From Motacilla alba alba (lineage: Eukaryota; Chordata; Aves; Passeriformes; Motacillidae), in NCBI RefSeq assembly GCF_015832195.1, contig NC_052016.1, positions 85,814,547-85,878,546 on the forward strand: a stretch of 64,000 bases of DNA, in the 5' to 3' direction. The position numbers and the translations under genes were made by a program. Below are positions 12,501 to 26,243 of this stretch, piece after piece (position 1 is the stretch's first letter; every line of letters begins with the position of its first letter). The notes under the pieces were generated by a model. That model was not told the DNA's origin, did no database searches, and worked only from the letters and a program-made list of their open reading frames with translations.

Positions 12501-15000
12501 ATTGCAAATAAGCCCAGACTTTCTCATTTATAATGAAATAAACCCATAATGAAAGCACTGATAATATGCGTGTTAACACTTCCGAATACTAATTTTGCAA
12601 ACCTTCCTGTTTTCAAAATAGGTCATACATGTCTATTGTTTCAAAAAGCCAAATATGGAAAAGCCAAATAGATTTGATTACTGTACTAGCCCAGTGTGTG
12701 TTTCTTGAGAAGACAACTGTTTGCCATAGATCAGACCCATAAAGTTGACTTTGTTAGAATTTTTCTTCCAACAGCATGCAGCTGACTATAGAAGGATAGA
12801 AATGAAGTTTCTTCTATTATTTTCCAAGCTTTCTCCCAGTTTTCTATTTTCCCAAGTTGTGCTATAAGCTACCAAATGTTATTGCTTGCCTAAAGAGGTT
12901 TGGCAGTGTTTTGTTACTGAATTTTGCCAAAAGGAGCCAAGCATATGGTAACAGTTAATTTATTGGTTCTTCTAACCTCCAGGGAACTCTTTACAGAGAG
13001 CATATTACCTTTTTATCTAACATATTTTAAATAAAAGAGCTGTTGAATTGAAATTTGATATGCCAGTGTAGAAGCTAAGCCTTCAGTGCAGTTATGCTCA
13101 ATTCAGTCTTGTTTAAGGGTACGACTAAAAGTGTAAACATACAAGATTGAGCTAAGACTTCTTTCTTTTCATCTTTCAGAGAGGTGGGTCTCTTCTGTAT
13201 AATTTTAGTGTGTGTGTGCTTAAATAAAAATACTGAAGAGACATTTTCTAGAGGAGAAAAATAAGCCCTACCTTTGTCTCACAAGTATTGGAGATATCTT
13301 TCTTCACTTTTGTTTTAAGATATTCCTGGTATGTGCATTACCAGAGAATGCTAAAAGAAAGGACTATTTTTCATTTCTTTGTATGTAGGACCTACAGGCC
13401 TATTTGCTGGTTTGTGACAATGCAGTTTTGTACAATTCTAGTGGGAGAATTATTTGAGAGGTGGCATTGCTAATAGTGTTGCTATGTGCTATCTTGGAGT
13501 TGAGTCTCATCCCTGATATTTGCAAACTCAAAATCAATCATCAACTACCTGCATTACAGGTAGCTGTATATTTTTGGTTTTGTAACTGGGAGGTGTTGTG
13601 AATCTTAAAAGGAAAGCTACATGGATATGCCGTTGTATTTTCAACAGGATACTTGGGAGAGATGATGCTTTAAGTAAAAAATACTTAATATTTATTTCTG
13701 TCGTTTCTTCATAAGTATTCAAAGACCCGGATATTTTTCCCTGGATCTGTGTTGACTGCTCAGATGACTTTTTCTTTTATGATTATGGATGATTCTTTAA
13801 TATCTTTCACAGGCCATTCTTTTCTGTGTAATTAGATGTGGTGCTTGGAGTTTGTTTTGGCTGTGGCTTCCCTTTAACATATATCTTCAAAGCCTGTAGT
13901 GTGAGAAAGACTGGGCAGGAAAGAACAGCACAGGACCTCGTTCTTTTGAAACCAGGGATGTTTACCCATGGCCTTAGAAAGGAGATGACAGGTCTTTATC
14001 CTGTCTCTCTGTGGTGCTTAATAAAATTAGTCTTTCTGCAGTTAGTAGTGAGATGATACAAATAAATTATTTGCACGTTAATTCCAGTTAAAAAAGAAAT
14101 ACTTCTAAAAAATCTGGGTTCCTAGGCTTTAAGCTTTTCTCTTTACCCCTGTGTGTTCTGGTATGTGTTTCTGAATCTCCTCTCTCTGGCATGATAGTGG
14201 CAGAGATGGTCATGTACCTTGGTGACACAGTAAGTCTAAGTGACTTTCTCCAGGCTCTGCTGCCCATTTTTCTACCAGACACTGAAATTTAAAGCAGGTC
14301 CTCATCGGGCTGCACCTCGCTGTTAATGTCGGTACACAGCTTTACCCTGTTTGTTTCCTTGAGCTAGTGACAGCACTTTTCTTTCAATTCTTTGTTGCCT
14401 GCCCTGCTCCCTCCCCTGCAGCAAAACCTTTATTCTTGTTACTTGTATCCTCAAATCGCAATCATTTAAAGATACTTACTGATATTAAGTCCTCCTTATT
14501 CCTCTATTCACTGGGGTTTTTTTCTGTTCTTTGATCTTGGACATTGCGTATCTGCCTCTACTACAGGCTGCCTCTTCCCAACACTTAACACTTGTATTTA
14601 AGTGAACCTTTTTAAGTAAGTAGGCTCAGGGTGGAGCGTAACTCTTCAGAGATAAGGACTTTTGTGATTTAACCCCAGCCACCAACTATGAAGAGAACTA
14701 CCTCTACCCTAGCCAAAATCAGCACACAAGTCTAGCTCGTCTCCTCCAGTAAGGTCCAGAGGCGCTGTCGTAATTTACTTTTTAGAAAAATTATATTGAG
14801 TATAAACAAGGAAAGTTTGGGCTGAGGGAGAACATGGTTGTTGTGTATGGATTCCCTCAGCAGGTGAGTGCACAGGAAGGACTGTGGCTGAAGGCAAAGT
14901 TGTGAGAACCAGTTCTGAACATCTTCTTTAGATACCCTCTTTCCGCTGCCATGCACTACAGCTGGAAGTGTATTTCAAAAAGATTTTGGATCTTTCTTGT
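3526..15000. other. First complete PCCA intron, 5' half
   Basis: About 11.5 kb of intron with no recognised exon, RNA gene or classifiable transposon. It contains scattered T-runs (for example 9588-9597) and a small inverted repeat at 10566-10611. The longest open frame is on the - strand at 8495-8923 (142 codons). It shows no domain, signal peptide or splice context and is treated as chance. Confidence 0.6.
10566..10611. repeat. Perfect 8-bp inverted repeat
   Basis: TTGTCGGT at 10566-10573 is mirrored by ACCGACAA at 10604-10611, separated by 30 bases. Both arms carry CpG, which is scarce in the surrounding intron. It may be a chance hairpin and no function is assigned. Confidence 0.35.
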
Positions 15001-18000
15001 GTTTGTACAACACTTTTACTTCAAAGTTTAGCATTTCTGTTCAAAATGAGTCTGTTTTTTTCAGTCAGAAAAATCCTAATGTTCTTTTTAGCGTCCTTTT
15101 GATAATATGTTTATTCTTGCTTGTTTATAGAATAGAAACATTAACAGAAAAACGTGTATTCTGTTAATAAAAAAGAGTTACAGTATCATCTAGTGTAATT
15201 AAATAATAACTGGATGTGTAAAAGATAATGCTTAAAGAAAATTGTTTTTTCCATAGCATTTTAAAACGTACTTATGTAGTACATTTTAATATATTATGTT
15301 ATTTACATATTTAGGACATTTATTCTTTGCTTTGTGAATTACTGAACTGTACTGATTAGTGCTAATTGTCTGGGCAAAAAGGAAAGAAAGGAGATAGAAC
15401 TTACAGTTAAGTACATTGTAGAAGTGTAACTATATTCTTATGCTCTTCCTATACCTTACTTACCTTTCTATTGTTTATCATTGAATATTGGACGGATGGA
15501 TATTTAGGCCGGTCAGTACAGCCATTTTTGTGTCCCCATCCTGTATTGATCATGATTATGCTAAACTAACCTTCATCAATAAGGTTCATCCCACCTACGC
15601 AGCCTGGCTTCTCTACTTCTGACCTTAGCAGAAAGCTTAGTGGGCAAATTTTTTTTATATTAGTACTGAGAATGAGGCACTAGCTGTTACAAATTTTTTG
15701 TCCTTCACACTCAACCCTAGTTTAATAATTCTCAAATTCCATCATTCAGGTCCGATGTATATAACTTGAGCAAAAATGGAAGTCCATGCACATTTTTTTT
15801 CTTATTGTCTTTCTTCTCTCTATTTGTGAGATCATAATATGAACAATGGCAGATGTCTTATTAAAAGGATGAAAATACATAGAGGGCAATAGATATTTAT
15901 CATCTTTTGAATATGCATCACTCGTAAATTATTAGATGCCTGTGTTTCTGTGGCCGAGAGCTGTAGTGCCTAAGTAATGTAAAAAATATAGCTGAGCATT
16001 ACCTAAAGGTAGTTCAGCCAGTTTCAGGTCTAACTCATTGTGAGAGGTACCTTTCTCTTTCCATTAGCTAAGAAGGGAAAAGATGGTTAATATTAGGTGC
16101 TGAAAGCTCAGTGGTGTGAGTGCCGGATGTAAGCTGGAAGTGTAGGGGGTGATGTATGGAAGGTAATGAGAGTCACTGAGCTCTGCTACGTGCTGTAATT
16201 GTCCAGACAAGACGTACGAGTGCTCGTTGCAGATAGGCATGTTTTATGTTATCTAATATAATTTTTAATGAACTTTTGGGGGTTATATTATCTGCTATGT
16301 TTTTTTTTTCTTTAACTGAACAGAATTAGTGGCATTAATCTGTTTCATAGGAGTCTAGTGGAGAAGAAACAGAGAACAAAGCTTTAGAATCTGTGAAATA
16401 CACCTCATTTCTTACATGTAGGGGGGAGGAAGTAGCTGTGACATTGCCTGTTGGAAACTGGCTTGAATACTTCTAGCCAAATGCTGTAATCACATTTACC
16501 TGTGGTTTGGTACATACATCGTTGATACCTGTGTTGTCACCCAGCACTAGTTCTTGTGCACATAGTTTGAAAAGCCAGGCACTGTCTAGAACGTAGAGTT
16601 CCAAATGAATCCCAGCTTCTGTTTGTTACACTATGGCATGCAGGATTGCTAGCAAGGAAAATCTGGTCATCCTTTTGCAGGACTGTGGGCTGTCCTGAAT
16701 GTGCATTGTATGTATTGCTTGAATTAAGTCTCTTGTAGAGGAGAAAGCACAACAGAAAAATATGATCAATACAGCTGTATTCCCAAACTGATTTCATTGG
16801 CATGAGATGGTTAAGCTCTTGGATGGACTCTTGGTTCTGCTGCAACAAGTTTGCGGGAGGCGATAAGCTCTCTGTGATGGCTGAGCTCTTACAATACTCT
16901 GGAACTCTACTGAAATCTGGTGCAAGCATTGTGGTTTCCAAGATGCACAAAAAAAAAGGGGATAATTCTATTCTCAATAATGACCTTTGGGATATTGCAT
17001 ATCTGACAGGCTTTAGAGAGACCAGGTGAAATCATGAGTCCTACAAAGTGTGGCCATAGAAGTTCCATACTCATGGCAATACAATCTGGTTAGTTCCAAG
17101 GGGACTGGCAGATCAAAAGGGTGAGACCTAAATGAAACTGTAAACCACAGGAAAGACAGCATTCAATACACAGCTCTTAAACTCAAAAAGAATTTTGGAG
17201 GTGGTGTTCTCTAAAAAGGTGTTTTCAGTTTGGCCTAAGACAGGTTGGGGTTTTAATTTGGTTAGCTAATATAATTTAAAATTTTCTTTAGTTTGCACAT
17301 TGTGTTCCTTGTGGGCCTTAAAGAAGGCCAGTGTTCTTGCTCTCTGTGCTGTTGCCAAATTTCCCCAGAGATGGCTTTATTCTGTCTTTCCTTTTCCCTT
17401 GGTTGTAGTAGTTGTCTCTCACTCCTGATAGCGTGCCTCCTTCGGTAAGTTCAGCAGGTACTGAAAAGTTTCACTATATTGTGTTTTAAAAACTTTGTTC
17501 TTTAAGGAAACACTGTATTTCAGTTTGTTGTTCATGCCTGTGGGTCAGATGTGTATCTCTGAATAAGAAAGAGATAAGTTAATGTGGTTTTTTTGGATTA
17601 AGTTTGTAAATTAGTGGTAGTTGGGGAAATGGCAATCTGTTCAAGAAGATATTATCTAAAAAGACAGAGGCAGCTCAGGCCATGACTTTTTCAAAATGGA
17701 ATTTTAAAATTTGATTCTAAAATATGCATTTTCTCTTCCACAATTGCAGAACAATTTTTCAAATATGCTGCACTTCACAGTTTTTCTTTGCTTTCAGCTG
17801 GCAGGAGCTGGTAGGTATCAAACACTTCTTAACGTAACTTTTACTGGGGCAACTAAATAAGAGAGGTTGAGCTTGAATTTAAATGTCAGAGTTTTTTTGT
17901 TGTTGTTTTTTGTTTTTCTTAATATCTAGACTAAATACCAAACTTAATTGCAGAAATTGTCATTAAGATCAAAATCTCTTCATGTGAATAAAGGATTCTT

Positions 18001-21000
18001 CAAAAACTCATCTGTCATTAGCAAGTGTACAACTCTACCATCTTGCTCATGATGAGGAGCTCATACTCTCACTCTGTGTATTTGACTTTTGATTAGATTT
18101 AGTCTGGTCTTGTGAACTGAATGCCCATCTGTGACTGGAGTGTGCTGGGTGCAGTTCTGGAACCTGGTTTCTGCCTTTCTTCATCAGAAAGGGACTGGTT
18201 TGCACGTCCCAAGGCCATTCTGCAGTGTGATCCAAAGCAATCTTAGTGCAGGTGGTTGGGATAATTTACTTTGAGAACTCCTGATCTGAGGTATAACACT
18301 GATATTCTCACAGCCCCTGCATATTGTCCTGTTACTTCTGAATGACCATACTCTCCAGAACTTCTGTTACAAAAGGGGGTGAATAACTGAAATTCTGACA
18401 GAAGGGATGACAGATTAAAGCACTAAATGTGTTTTGATTCAGGTTTACAGCTATTAGTGGCAATTGAGCTCAAGATTAGTAGGCAGATTTCACTACTGAG
18501 ATGAGTACAGCAAACCTAGCACAAAGTTTGCCTGGATGTTTCAAAAAAGAGAGCATGGAAAGTAGTCTTACATGTAGAAGTAAAATTGGATTATTTCCTT
18601 GTCAAACTTAGACATAATTTTTAATCACTTCGCCTCATTTTCATGTTAGTAGGTTAGCATTTCCTTCTGACTATTTATGTGGACAGCAAACCTGTAATAT
18701 TCTAAACTTAATACAAAGTGAAAAATAGCATATTTTTACTGGGAACAGCCCTTCTTTGAATGGAGGTGTAGGAAACAGACTGCCCAACAGGCAGCTACAT
18801 CCCAATACCATCATGTTATATGAAAGTGCATAACTGCTACTGGATGATGTTAACAGAAGAGCTTTAGTGCTCCCTACTCCATCACAGTGGCTTGTTCTGA
18901 AGCTCTTTGCACATAAAAAGAAAGTGAGGTAATTATTGTAAGACTGTTCTTAAATATCTGCACAATAAGTTTCTTTGCTTAAGGAAATAAGGGAAAATTT
19001 GTATAGGAAAAGGCGTTTACTGTTTTTGTTTTACAGAGCAAATTATTATTATTAGTTTTGCCCAAAGTTATCTCTTAATAAAAATTAAAAAAAAAGTTTT
19101 GGAAAAAAACCAAAGTTATGAAATTAAATACTTTAATTGGAGGAGAAACAGCCTCAGCTTTTTTGATGACAAACAGATTTTTAGATTTTTCTCTCCATAA
19201 CAGTTGTTAGCATGTACAAGTCAATATTGTTGACTGATCTGATTAAAAACACCTGCTTGCAAGTGGCTCCTCCTTTGGTAAATGAAAGATGGTTTAAAGA
19301 ACAGATTAGAAGCACAGACTTGTAAATTATAGTAAAAATAAATGTCTTTTCTCTGTACTTGTGAGCACCTAATTTGAATGTTCCTTGCTTACTTCACAAA
19401 TGCTTGCAATGAGACAAATGGCAAGATCTCTTATCCGGCATTAGTGCCTGTGACATTTGCTTTTTCCAACAGAAACCAAATACTAAAGTAGGTCCTAACA
19501 TGTCATAGGAGAGGAAATCAATTGCAGATATATTTTACATTTATTTATTTGAAATTTTCAAGGTATGCTGTTGCCTACTGAAGGACTGGGCAGTCTGACC
19601 CTTTTCTGAAACTGAGAGGTCTTGGCTCTTCTGGTAGCTCCCAGGGTTACTGTGTTTCCTGCAGTTTACTAGTGCAAAGTGCATAGAAGTTTCCTGGCTT
19701 TAGGATCAAGTGCCAAAACTTTTTGTCCCAAAGAATGCATTGTCAGGCTGCAAATCTGAGTCTCCATGAATCTCTCATTCTTTCCTGCCATCAGCAGTGT
19801 AGGGTGGTGAGTTCCCCAGTGCTTACCTGAGCCCTGAGTCTTTCTCTTGAGAGATGGGAGGAGGATGTGAACCCCTACAGGCTGAGGAAGACTGATAGCA
19901 TGGATCTTTGATTCTTTGAAAATATGCTCTGCAAACATGACTTTGTTATATCAAGACAGGCAGTAGCAGCAATCCTACTTATTTACCTGATATATTTAAA
20001 GCTAAAAGAGCCATGAAAGATATTTCAAGAAACTTAGAATTGTTGTTTGCCTTCATTTTTGGAGGATAATTTCTTGTTAAGATTGTGGAGACAGCTTTGG
20101 CAGAGGAGCCCCTAGTTCCTTGCCCCTGCCAGGCTGCTGAGGATGCTGGCTGTAAAACATTGGGGTTAGGGTGTCTCTCTTTGCAGGACCCAAGCACTGC
20201 AGGTTTAGAGACCTCCACAGGGGAAGTGGGTTAGCCAGGGTGAGCTCAGGTTCTTTGCAAGGTTATTTCTCAGTTAAATGGAGATGAAAGGCATTGAGCC
20301 ATACTCTTAGGTCTGGGCAGATAAATTCACCCTAGATTTATAACTGTTTCCTTGGCCCACATCTGGGTTTCACTGCTGAAGGCACTGGAGGTTTTTGTTG
20401 GTCACTGGATTGCAGGCTCTTATGTCAATGCAAATTGCTCGAAAAGCTTCTGTTGAAGGAAAAGGGAACATCCAGATGTATGCTGTTCTGAATCAAAGCA
20501 CAGTGCACTCCATAGCATCCTTTTAAAGCATTGCTTTTTATTTTATAGTTTACCTTCCATGTAATTTCATTTTTCCCATGGTCACTATTCAAATAGAGTA
20601 TAGGCTATAAATATGCATATTTGTTATTGATCTCAATATGATATGTAAGAAAATGTAATGTAAAACCTTTTTGATATAACTGTTGAGTAATTCTTTCAGC
20701 CTTTGTCTGATCAGCTGGCACACAAGCTAGTAGAGGTTATTATTTTGTATGACATATGAAGAACTATAATTTGGGCTAATGATGGTATATTTTCATATTC
20801 CCAGTGAAAGGGGTACACGTATATGTATGCACATATAAAGCAGGAAGAAGGAAAACCTATTTTAATGTAAAGAGGCACATGATATGTATAGATGGACCAG
20901 TCTGAATATATGTAGAAAATGTGTGTGAATAGACACAGAAAATACTTCAAATTGCTGAATAAAATATCCCCAGATTCTTAGGTTCCTTGCACATAATTTT

Positions 21001-21265
21001 TGGTTCTTTAAATAATCCTGTGAAAGTGCTGCTTTTATCTTTTCTGTGTGATGATGAACTTTTATGTTGGAAAGTGTTGAAAGTACTCAGATACTAAAGC
21101 TTAGATTTGTGTTTTGTTTGGCAGTACACTTCTGTTTAGAATTCTTTTAATCTATCCATTCCCTGCTTTTATATTCATCTGATAGTTGAAGGTTCTCTGA
21201 AGGATATTTCTTTGCATATAAACTTATTAAACCAAAAATGCTTAAAAGTGTGAGATACTTCCCTT

Positions 21266-21334
21266 TTTCTTAAAAATTTTTTTTTTGTGGATTGTGGGGG
21301 TTTTTTAGTTTTTTTTTTTTTTTTCATAGCAAGA
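21266..21334. repeat. T-rich low-complexity tract
   Basis: Successive poly-T runs, the longest about 18 bases at 21309-21326, are separated by G-rich spacers. It is simple-sequence expansion. A further T run followed by a G-rich stretch lies at 21379-21408. Confidence 0.8.
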
Positions 21335-24300
21335 TAGGCTCTTGTTTGAGTTGTTGAATTTCTATTTGCCTTTCTTGATTTTTTTTTTTTGGAGAGGTGG
21401 GGGGAGGGCAGAGAAAATAAGAAACAATTTATATGGTAGATCTAAAGTTTCATTAAAATTGCTTATGCCCTGTCCCAGGCATTTTAAGTGGGCCATCTGT
21501 CTAAACATCTCTGCATTTTTTTCTGATCATTTCCTCGACTTATTCATGAGCCATGGGAGGGCTCCTTTGTAGTCTCCATGTAGCTGGTTCAGTCTACCCC
21601 CACTGAATACATCTATGTGCTTGCATAACATATCTTTTCACAGTGCTGGAAATTCTCTGAACTTGGTTCAGATGAATGGCCCACTTTCTGAAGGTCTTTT
21701 TTTTTCTCCCTTTGCAAGATTTGTATGCAGAAACTGACCTTGGTGGCTACAGAATCCAGCACATTATTCTTGATCATTTTACAGGCCACCTGCTGTGAAA
21801 GTTATGATGAAGGATTTCTTAATGATTCTTTGACCATTAACATTGTTTTAAGTCAATATTTCACTTTTATTTAACTGCTGAATAGGTAATTGCACAATTG
21901 AAAAACAGCTTTATGGAGTGTCATATAATGTGGTTTTCAAACGCTTGTAATCTTTCAAATAGGAGGATTTGTTATGATAGTTTGGGATTTCTCTGTTTAC
22001 ATAAAGTATTATGCAGCAAAAATATCAGTAGTGAAGAGGAATTTGTGAGTGTTTTCCACCTCAGCATTAGAAGACATATTTTGAATTGGAAGTAAAAAAA
22101 TCTATACTCAATTTTCTGATCCTTTAGGAGCTGGTGACATCCTAACTCATTTACATCACCAGTGGTAATAGGGAGAGGAAAGTTTATTTGCAACAAACTG
22201 CAGAAAATTGTAATTTTTGAGTTCCTTCTGTCTGATTGATTGGTGACAATCAAAATGGCCAGGGCAGAGTTATTACTTGATTTGCTTTTGTGAGTGTCTG
22301 TTTTCTTTCATTACTTGTTTTTGACTAGAATAGATAATAGTTAAAATAATGTTCCATGAGCACAGTAAGCATGTGTTGGCCTAAAATTTTTAGCAGTTGT
22401 CTGCTTTCCTCCCTGAAAACTTGCAAAGAAACCAGGAGCTTTGGTTGTGGTGTTATTTTCAAGTGTCTTCCTCCCCCACATGTGGCATTTCGGGGTAGAA
22501 GGGACATAATAGATTTCTACACAGACATCATCTCTAGTTGAACAAGCAGCAGTAGAGCTTGAAAATAAATAACTAAGTGGGCAAATGGTGCTGTTTTTCT
22601 TGTTGCGTTGCTTACACGTTTTTGTAGTTGGTGCTTTGGAGTACAGCCTTTATGACTTAAAGCCAGGCCATCACTCTTCAGCTGTGTTTCTATGCTTGTG
22701 ATGCTTCCCCTTAGAAGGCAATTTGGAGTGGAGAAGTTCAGAATTGCCCATTTTAGTGTGGAAGGAGTTTATAACCCCCTTCTCCACCCATCCCCTGTTG
22801 TGGCTGTCATGCTGCCTTTGCTCTCTCTGTCCCTTTGTGTGTAATGCTCCTGGCAAGGATCGGCAGCTCACAGTTCTCCATGGCCCTCCTCCCCGTCCAC
22901 CTGGCACTCATCTTGCTGTGAAACTTGTGTTTCTTCCTGCAGCCAGTGATCTTTAAAAGCTAATAAAGTAATTTTATTGGATGATATGTCATTTGCCAAA
23001 ACTGGGAGAAAAAAGGGAGGGCATGTTGAACCCTAGGAAAGACATACTGTGTGGACTCTGAATCTGGGGTTGGAAGGGAAATGCCTTATGTTTTCTTTGT
23101 GTTTTTTAGGATGACAAAAATTACACTGTTTTTATTTTCAGTGGGATTATGCTTTTTTTCTGTGAATACAATATGTTGGATTTCAGCCCATTATGTAGAA
23201 TTTTAAAAGTTCTATATTTTGAGAGTAGCCAGAAGTTTGGGGAGTTTTCTGTGAACTAGTGGGAAGTATATTCAGAATTCAGATGCTTTCTTTGGGAGGT
23301 CTTAAAAGTCTTCTCAGCTAAGAGAGCAATCTTGGCCAAGAACAAATATAATTTCCCATGCACTTGGATGTCTCAGATTAAAAAACCCCAAACACCACAA
23401 AACAACAGAAAACCCCACAACAAATCTCGTTTCCTAGCCTGGTAGAAACTTCTGCATTTCTAAAGTAGTTCATGTTTGCAAGCAACTTCGTTTTCATATT
23501 CAACAAATTTAGACTTTGATCCTTACTTTTGGACTTTGTAATCCTTATTTATATGAACGTTCCCTACTCGCAAATCCTATCAAAATGGAGTCTACTACAA
23601 GATAATTTCTTTGAAAGGAATTTGGTTTAATGAAGAAGTAGGATTGTCATGAGCTAATATATGTCCTAGCCAGGGTCAGTTATAGTTAGAAAACCACAGG
23701 CAAAGCTGATTAGCAAAGCTGAAAAATGTCCCTGTGCAAAGGGGTCTAGCAATTCCAGGAGGGAGGTACAACTTGCTGTATACTTGATGCAGCTCTGGAC
23801 CTTGCCCTCCTGGCCATTGGTGTTGCAGAGAGAGGAATTATATGTGGCTGTTTGAAACCCAGGCAAAGCAGTGATGATAGTTGTGCCTTTCAAGAGGCAT
23901 GCATCCTGTTTGGAGATACACTTGACAAAGCTCAGCAAGACAGGACTGAACAAAAATAATCCCTGCTGGAGAACAAGACTGTCTTTCCTTTGATGGCCAG
24001 CAGCCAGATTCATGAGGTCACTTCCAGTCAAATGCAATATGAAGCAGGGCTGTGCCAGCAAGGCTGTAAGGAATCTCATGACACCAGTGAAGCAGATCTA
24101 CTAAGCTGAGTTTGTGATGTGGTCCTAGTTCTAATGAAAGAAATATGAAGTTGCTATAAACCACTAAATGCTGTTGGTTGTTGCAGTGGAGTGTCATGGA
24201 GAACTTAACCAGGTGCTGCCTGTATTCCTCCTTACTGGTGCTCTGATACCAGGAAGTGCAATGAAAACATCTCTCAGCTTGCTGCCTGCTACCTGTGCAG

Positions 24301-25043
24301 GAAATTCCTCTTCCTCTTCTTCAGGAACTCCTGTGTCTGTCACGTTTCCTATCAGCCAGTCTAAATGTTTGGTGACATACAGGAATTCCAATATGAGCTG
24401 CTGAGAAATGACGTTGCACCCAAGAAACCATAGATAATTCCTCAGATTCATTGTTTTGACAATTGTCACTATATTAAATGTGAAAGGTGACACTTGGCAT
24501 TGTTAGCACGGGAACAGGTTAATTTCAATATCTATCTTGTGAACTTTTAGGGTGGCGATAGAGGGGAGCTAAGGTGCTTGGTGAAATTTGATGTAGGCCT
24601 TACTTGGCTTGCATCCAGAAGTAACTAAGTATTAGTATGCATCTATTTGAGTCTGATATATTTAGCATTTCCATTTCCCCTTTTCAAGCACATGGGAAGG
24701 CACAATTTTTGGAAGCTCTTTACCTCATTAAGTACTTGAACTTGTGATTTCTTAAGTTCCAGGTATCTAAAAGCCTAAAGTTCTTAAAATAATTGTTGAA
24801 ATCCTTGGCAATTCAGCGTATTATCCTTGGCTTGGACAGCTAATTTCTCCTCCTGTGGCCTCCAGAGGCCTCACAGGTGCTTCTCCCTGTTGATTACACA
24901 GGGAACCTGAGCACTCTCTTTGGGGACGTGGTTCACTGGTCACCTGAATCCTCTGGAGGATCCATGTGGCATAATGTGTTTACAGGTTTTAAGACTCTGC
25001 AGGCTGCAATAAAAGGTGTAGTAAGTGCTATAATACATAATAG

Positions 25044-25089
25044 ATAATTGTTATAGCTTGTTATATAATTGTTATAGATAATTGTTATA
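25044..25089 (+). repeat. Three copies of a 12-bp AT motif
   Basis: ATAATTGTTATA occurs at 25044-25055, 25065-25076 and 25078-25089, with spacers of 9 and 1 bases. It is a short imperfect tandem array in AT-rich intron DNA, probably from replication slippage. Confidence 0.75.
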
Positions 25090-26140
25090 TAGAAATGATC
25101 CTTAAAAGAGACGTGAAGGTGATAAAATTATTATCCCTACAGATTTCTTACAGAAAAATCTAAATATGTAAGAGTCAATGGAAGAGTCAGTGGAAGAAAT
25201 GCTATACCAAGACGTGGTTTTGTTTTAATGGAGTTTAAATCACACCTTCCTGTCTTCCCTTTAGGCCATGTAGTACATGCTCATGGTAATATATGGTGAC
25301 CATCATTAGAAAAGTTGTAGTATACTTTTGGACACCAGTTGTTATGGCAAAGTGGAAGAGACTCGAGAAGTTAGAATGAGGAAATGGTGAATGAATATAG
25401 ATTTAAATAAAATAGCTGAAAATTGCATGTTTCACTCTGAATTTCGAAGAATGGAGACTCAGTTCTCATTCCTTTGCTGCCAGGTGTGTGCTTTTTTAAG
25501 TTGAAAAGATTCAGGTTTCCTGTGTTACTTGATAAATGGCGCAGCCACAGAATGCTGCAGGAATCAGTATAATCCTCCATGTGGGCTGTGATGATACATC
25601 ATTATTTTTTCAGTATGCTTGAAGGGCTCTGTGGATGAGATACTTAAATGTATATTAGTTATAAAATTATTTGTATTACTTGTTTGGCTGAATCTTTTGT
25701 CTGTAATTGGCTTTTAATTAAGGTTTACTGAGAATGAGATTAAAGAAATAATGATTATATTTTGCCCCTGAAAAGACTGCTCCAGTTATCACTGTTGCTA
25801 TTCTCCTGCCAACCCACTTTCTCATCTGCTTTTCATCCTGTTTGAGCTAATTCTGCAGCAAGTGCTGGCTGCATTCAAGGGCCTCCTATAACTTTATCAG
25901 CATACCCAGTGTGTCAAGGCAAATCTAGAAAGAAAGTAGAGTGTATTTTCTCCTTATATGCTGTTTGACAGAAAAATGTATTTAGTATATATTTTTTTTC
26001 AAGTGTGCTCTCCAACTGAGTCTATAGATTAATGATATTTTATATCCTTCAGGACCATCCTATGAGGTAAGTGCTTCTGGTTAACTTGGGAGAAGCATGA
26101 AATCTGTTAAAATTTTTTCTTCTGTCTGTTTCTTTTTTAG

Positions 26141-26243
26141 AATTCCTATTGCTAAATCAAAGAGAAATAGCTGGGAGCTCTCTGTGCATCTAGGAGATGG
26201 AATTTACCCAGTTGCAGTTTCAAAGCATGGCTCATCATTTTCT
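26141..26243 (+). CDS. PCCA: PCCA exon (human exon 19 equivalent), BT domain
   Basis: A 103-bp internal exon. Its first base (A) completes the Arg codon split from the exon at 3423-3525. The following 34 codons begin RIPIAKSKRNSWELSVHLGD and continue GIYPVAVSKHGSSFS. The diagnostic stretch is NSWELSV, matching NWELSV in mammalian PCCA, where the beta-rich part of the BT domain begins. The acceptor TTTTTTAG at 26133-26140 follows a long pyrimidine tract (26111-26138), and the donor at 26244-26249 is GTAAGT. The exon ends on a codon boundary. The nearest upstream ATG in the same open frame (26097) and the run-on to 26282 are intronic and not coding. The exon maps to about human residues 548-582 (c.1644-1746, from memory). 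Confidence 0.96.

Larger units (their letters stand above)
15001..26140. other. First complete PCCA intron, 3' half
   Basis: About 11.1 kb of intron. It holds T-rich low-complexity tracts at 17891-17919 and 21266-21334, a C/A-rich tract at 23383-23425 and a short AT repeat cluster at 25044-25089. Open frames at 16537-16977 (-, 146 codons) and 23666-24079 (-, 137 codons) show no recognisable family and are not called. No CR1 was recognised, so this intron is repeat-poor by eye. Confidence 0.6.

Noticed and set aside
16537..16977. 146-codon open frame on the - strand
   Set aside because: Composition looks random and no family was recognised. A + strand frame overlaps it, as expected by chance.
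23666..24079. 137-codon open frame on the - strand, antisense to PCCA
   Set aside because: It has some hydrophobic stretches but no recognisable protein family and no supporting gene structure.
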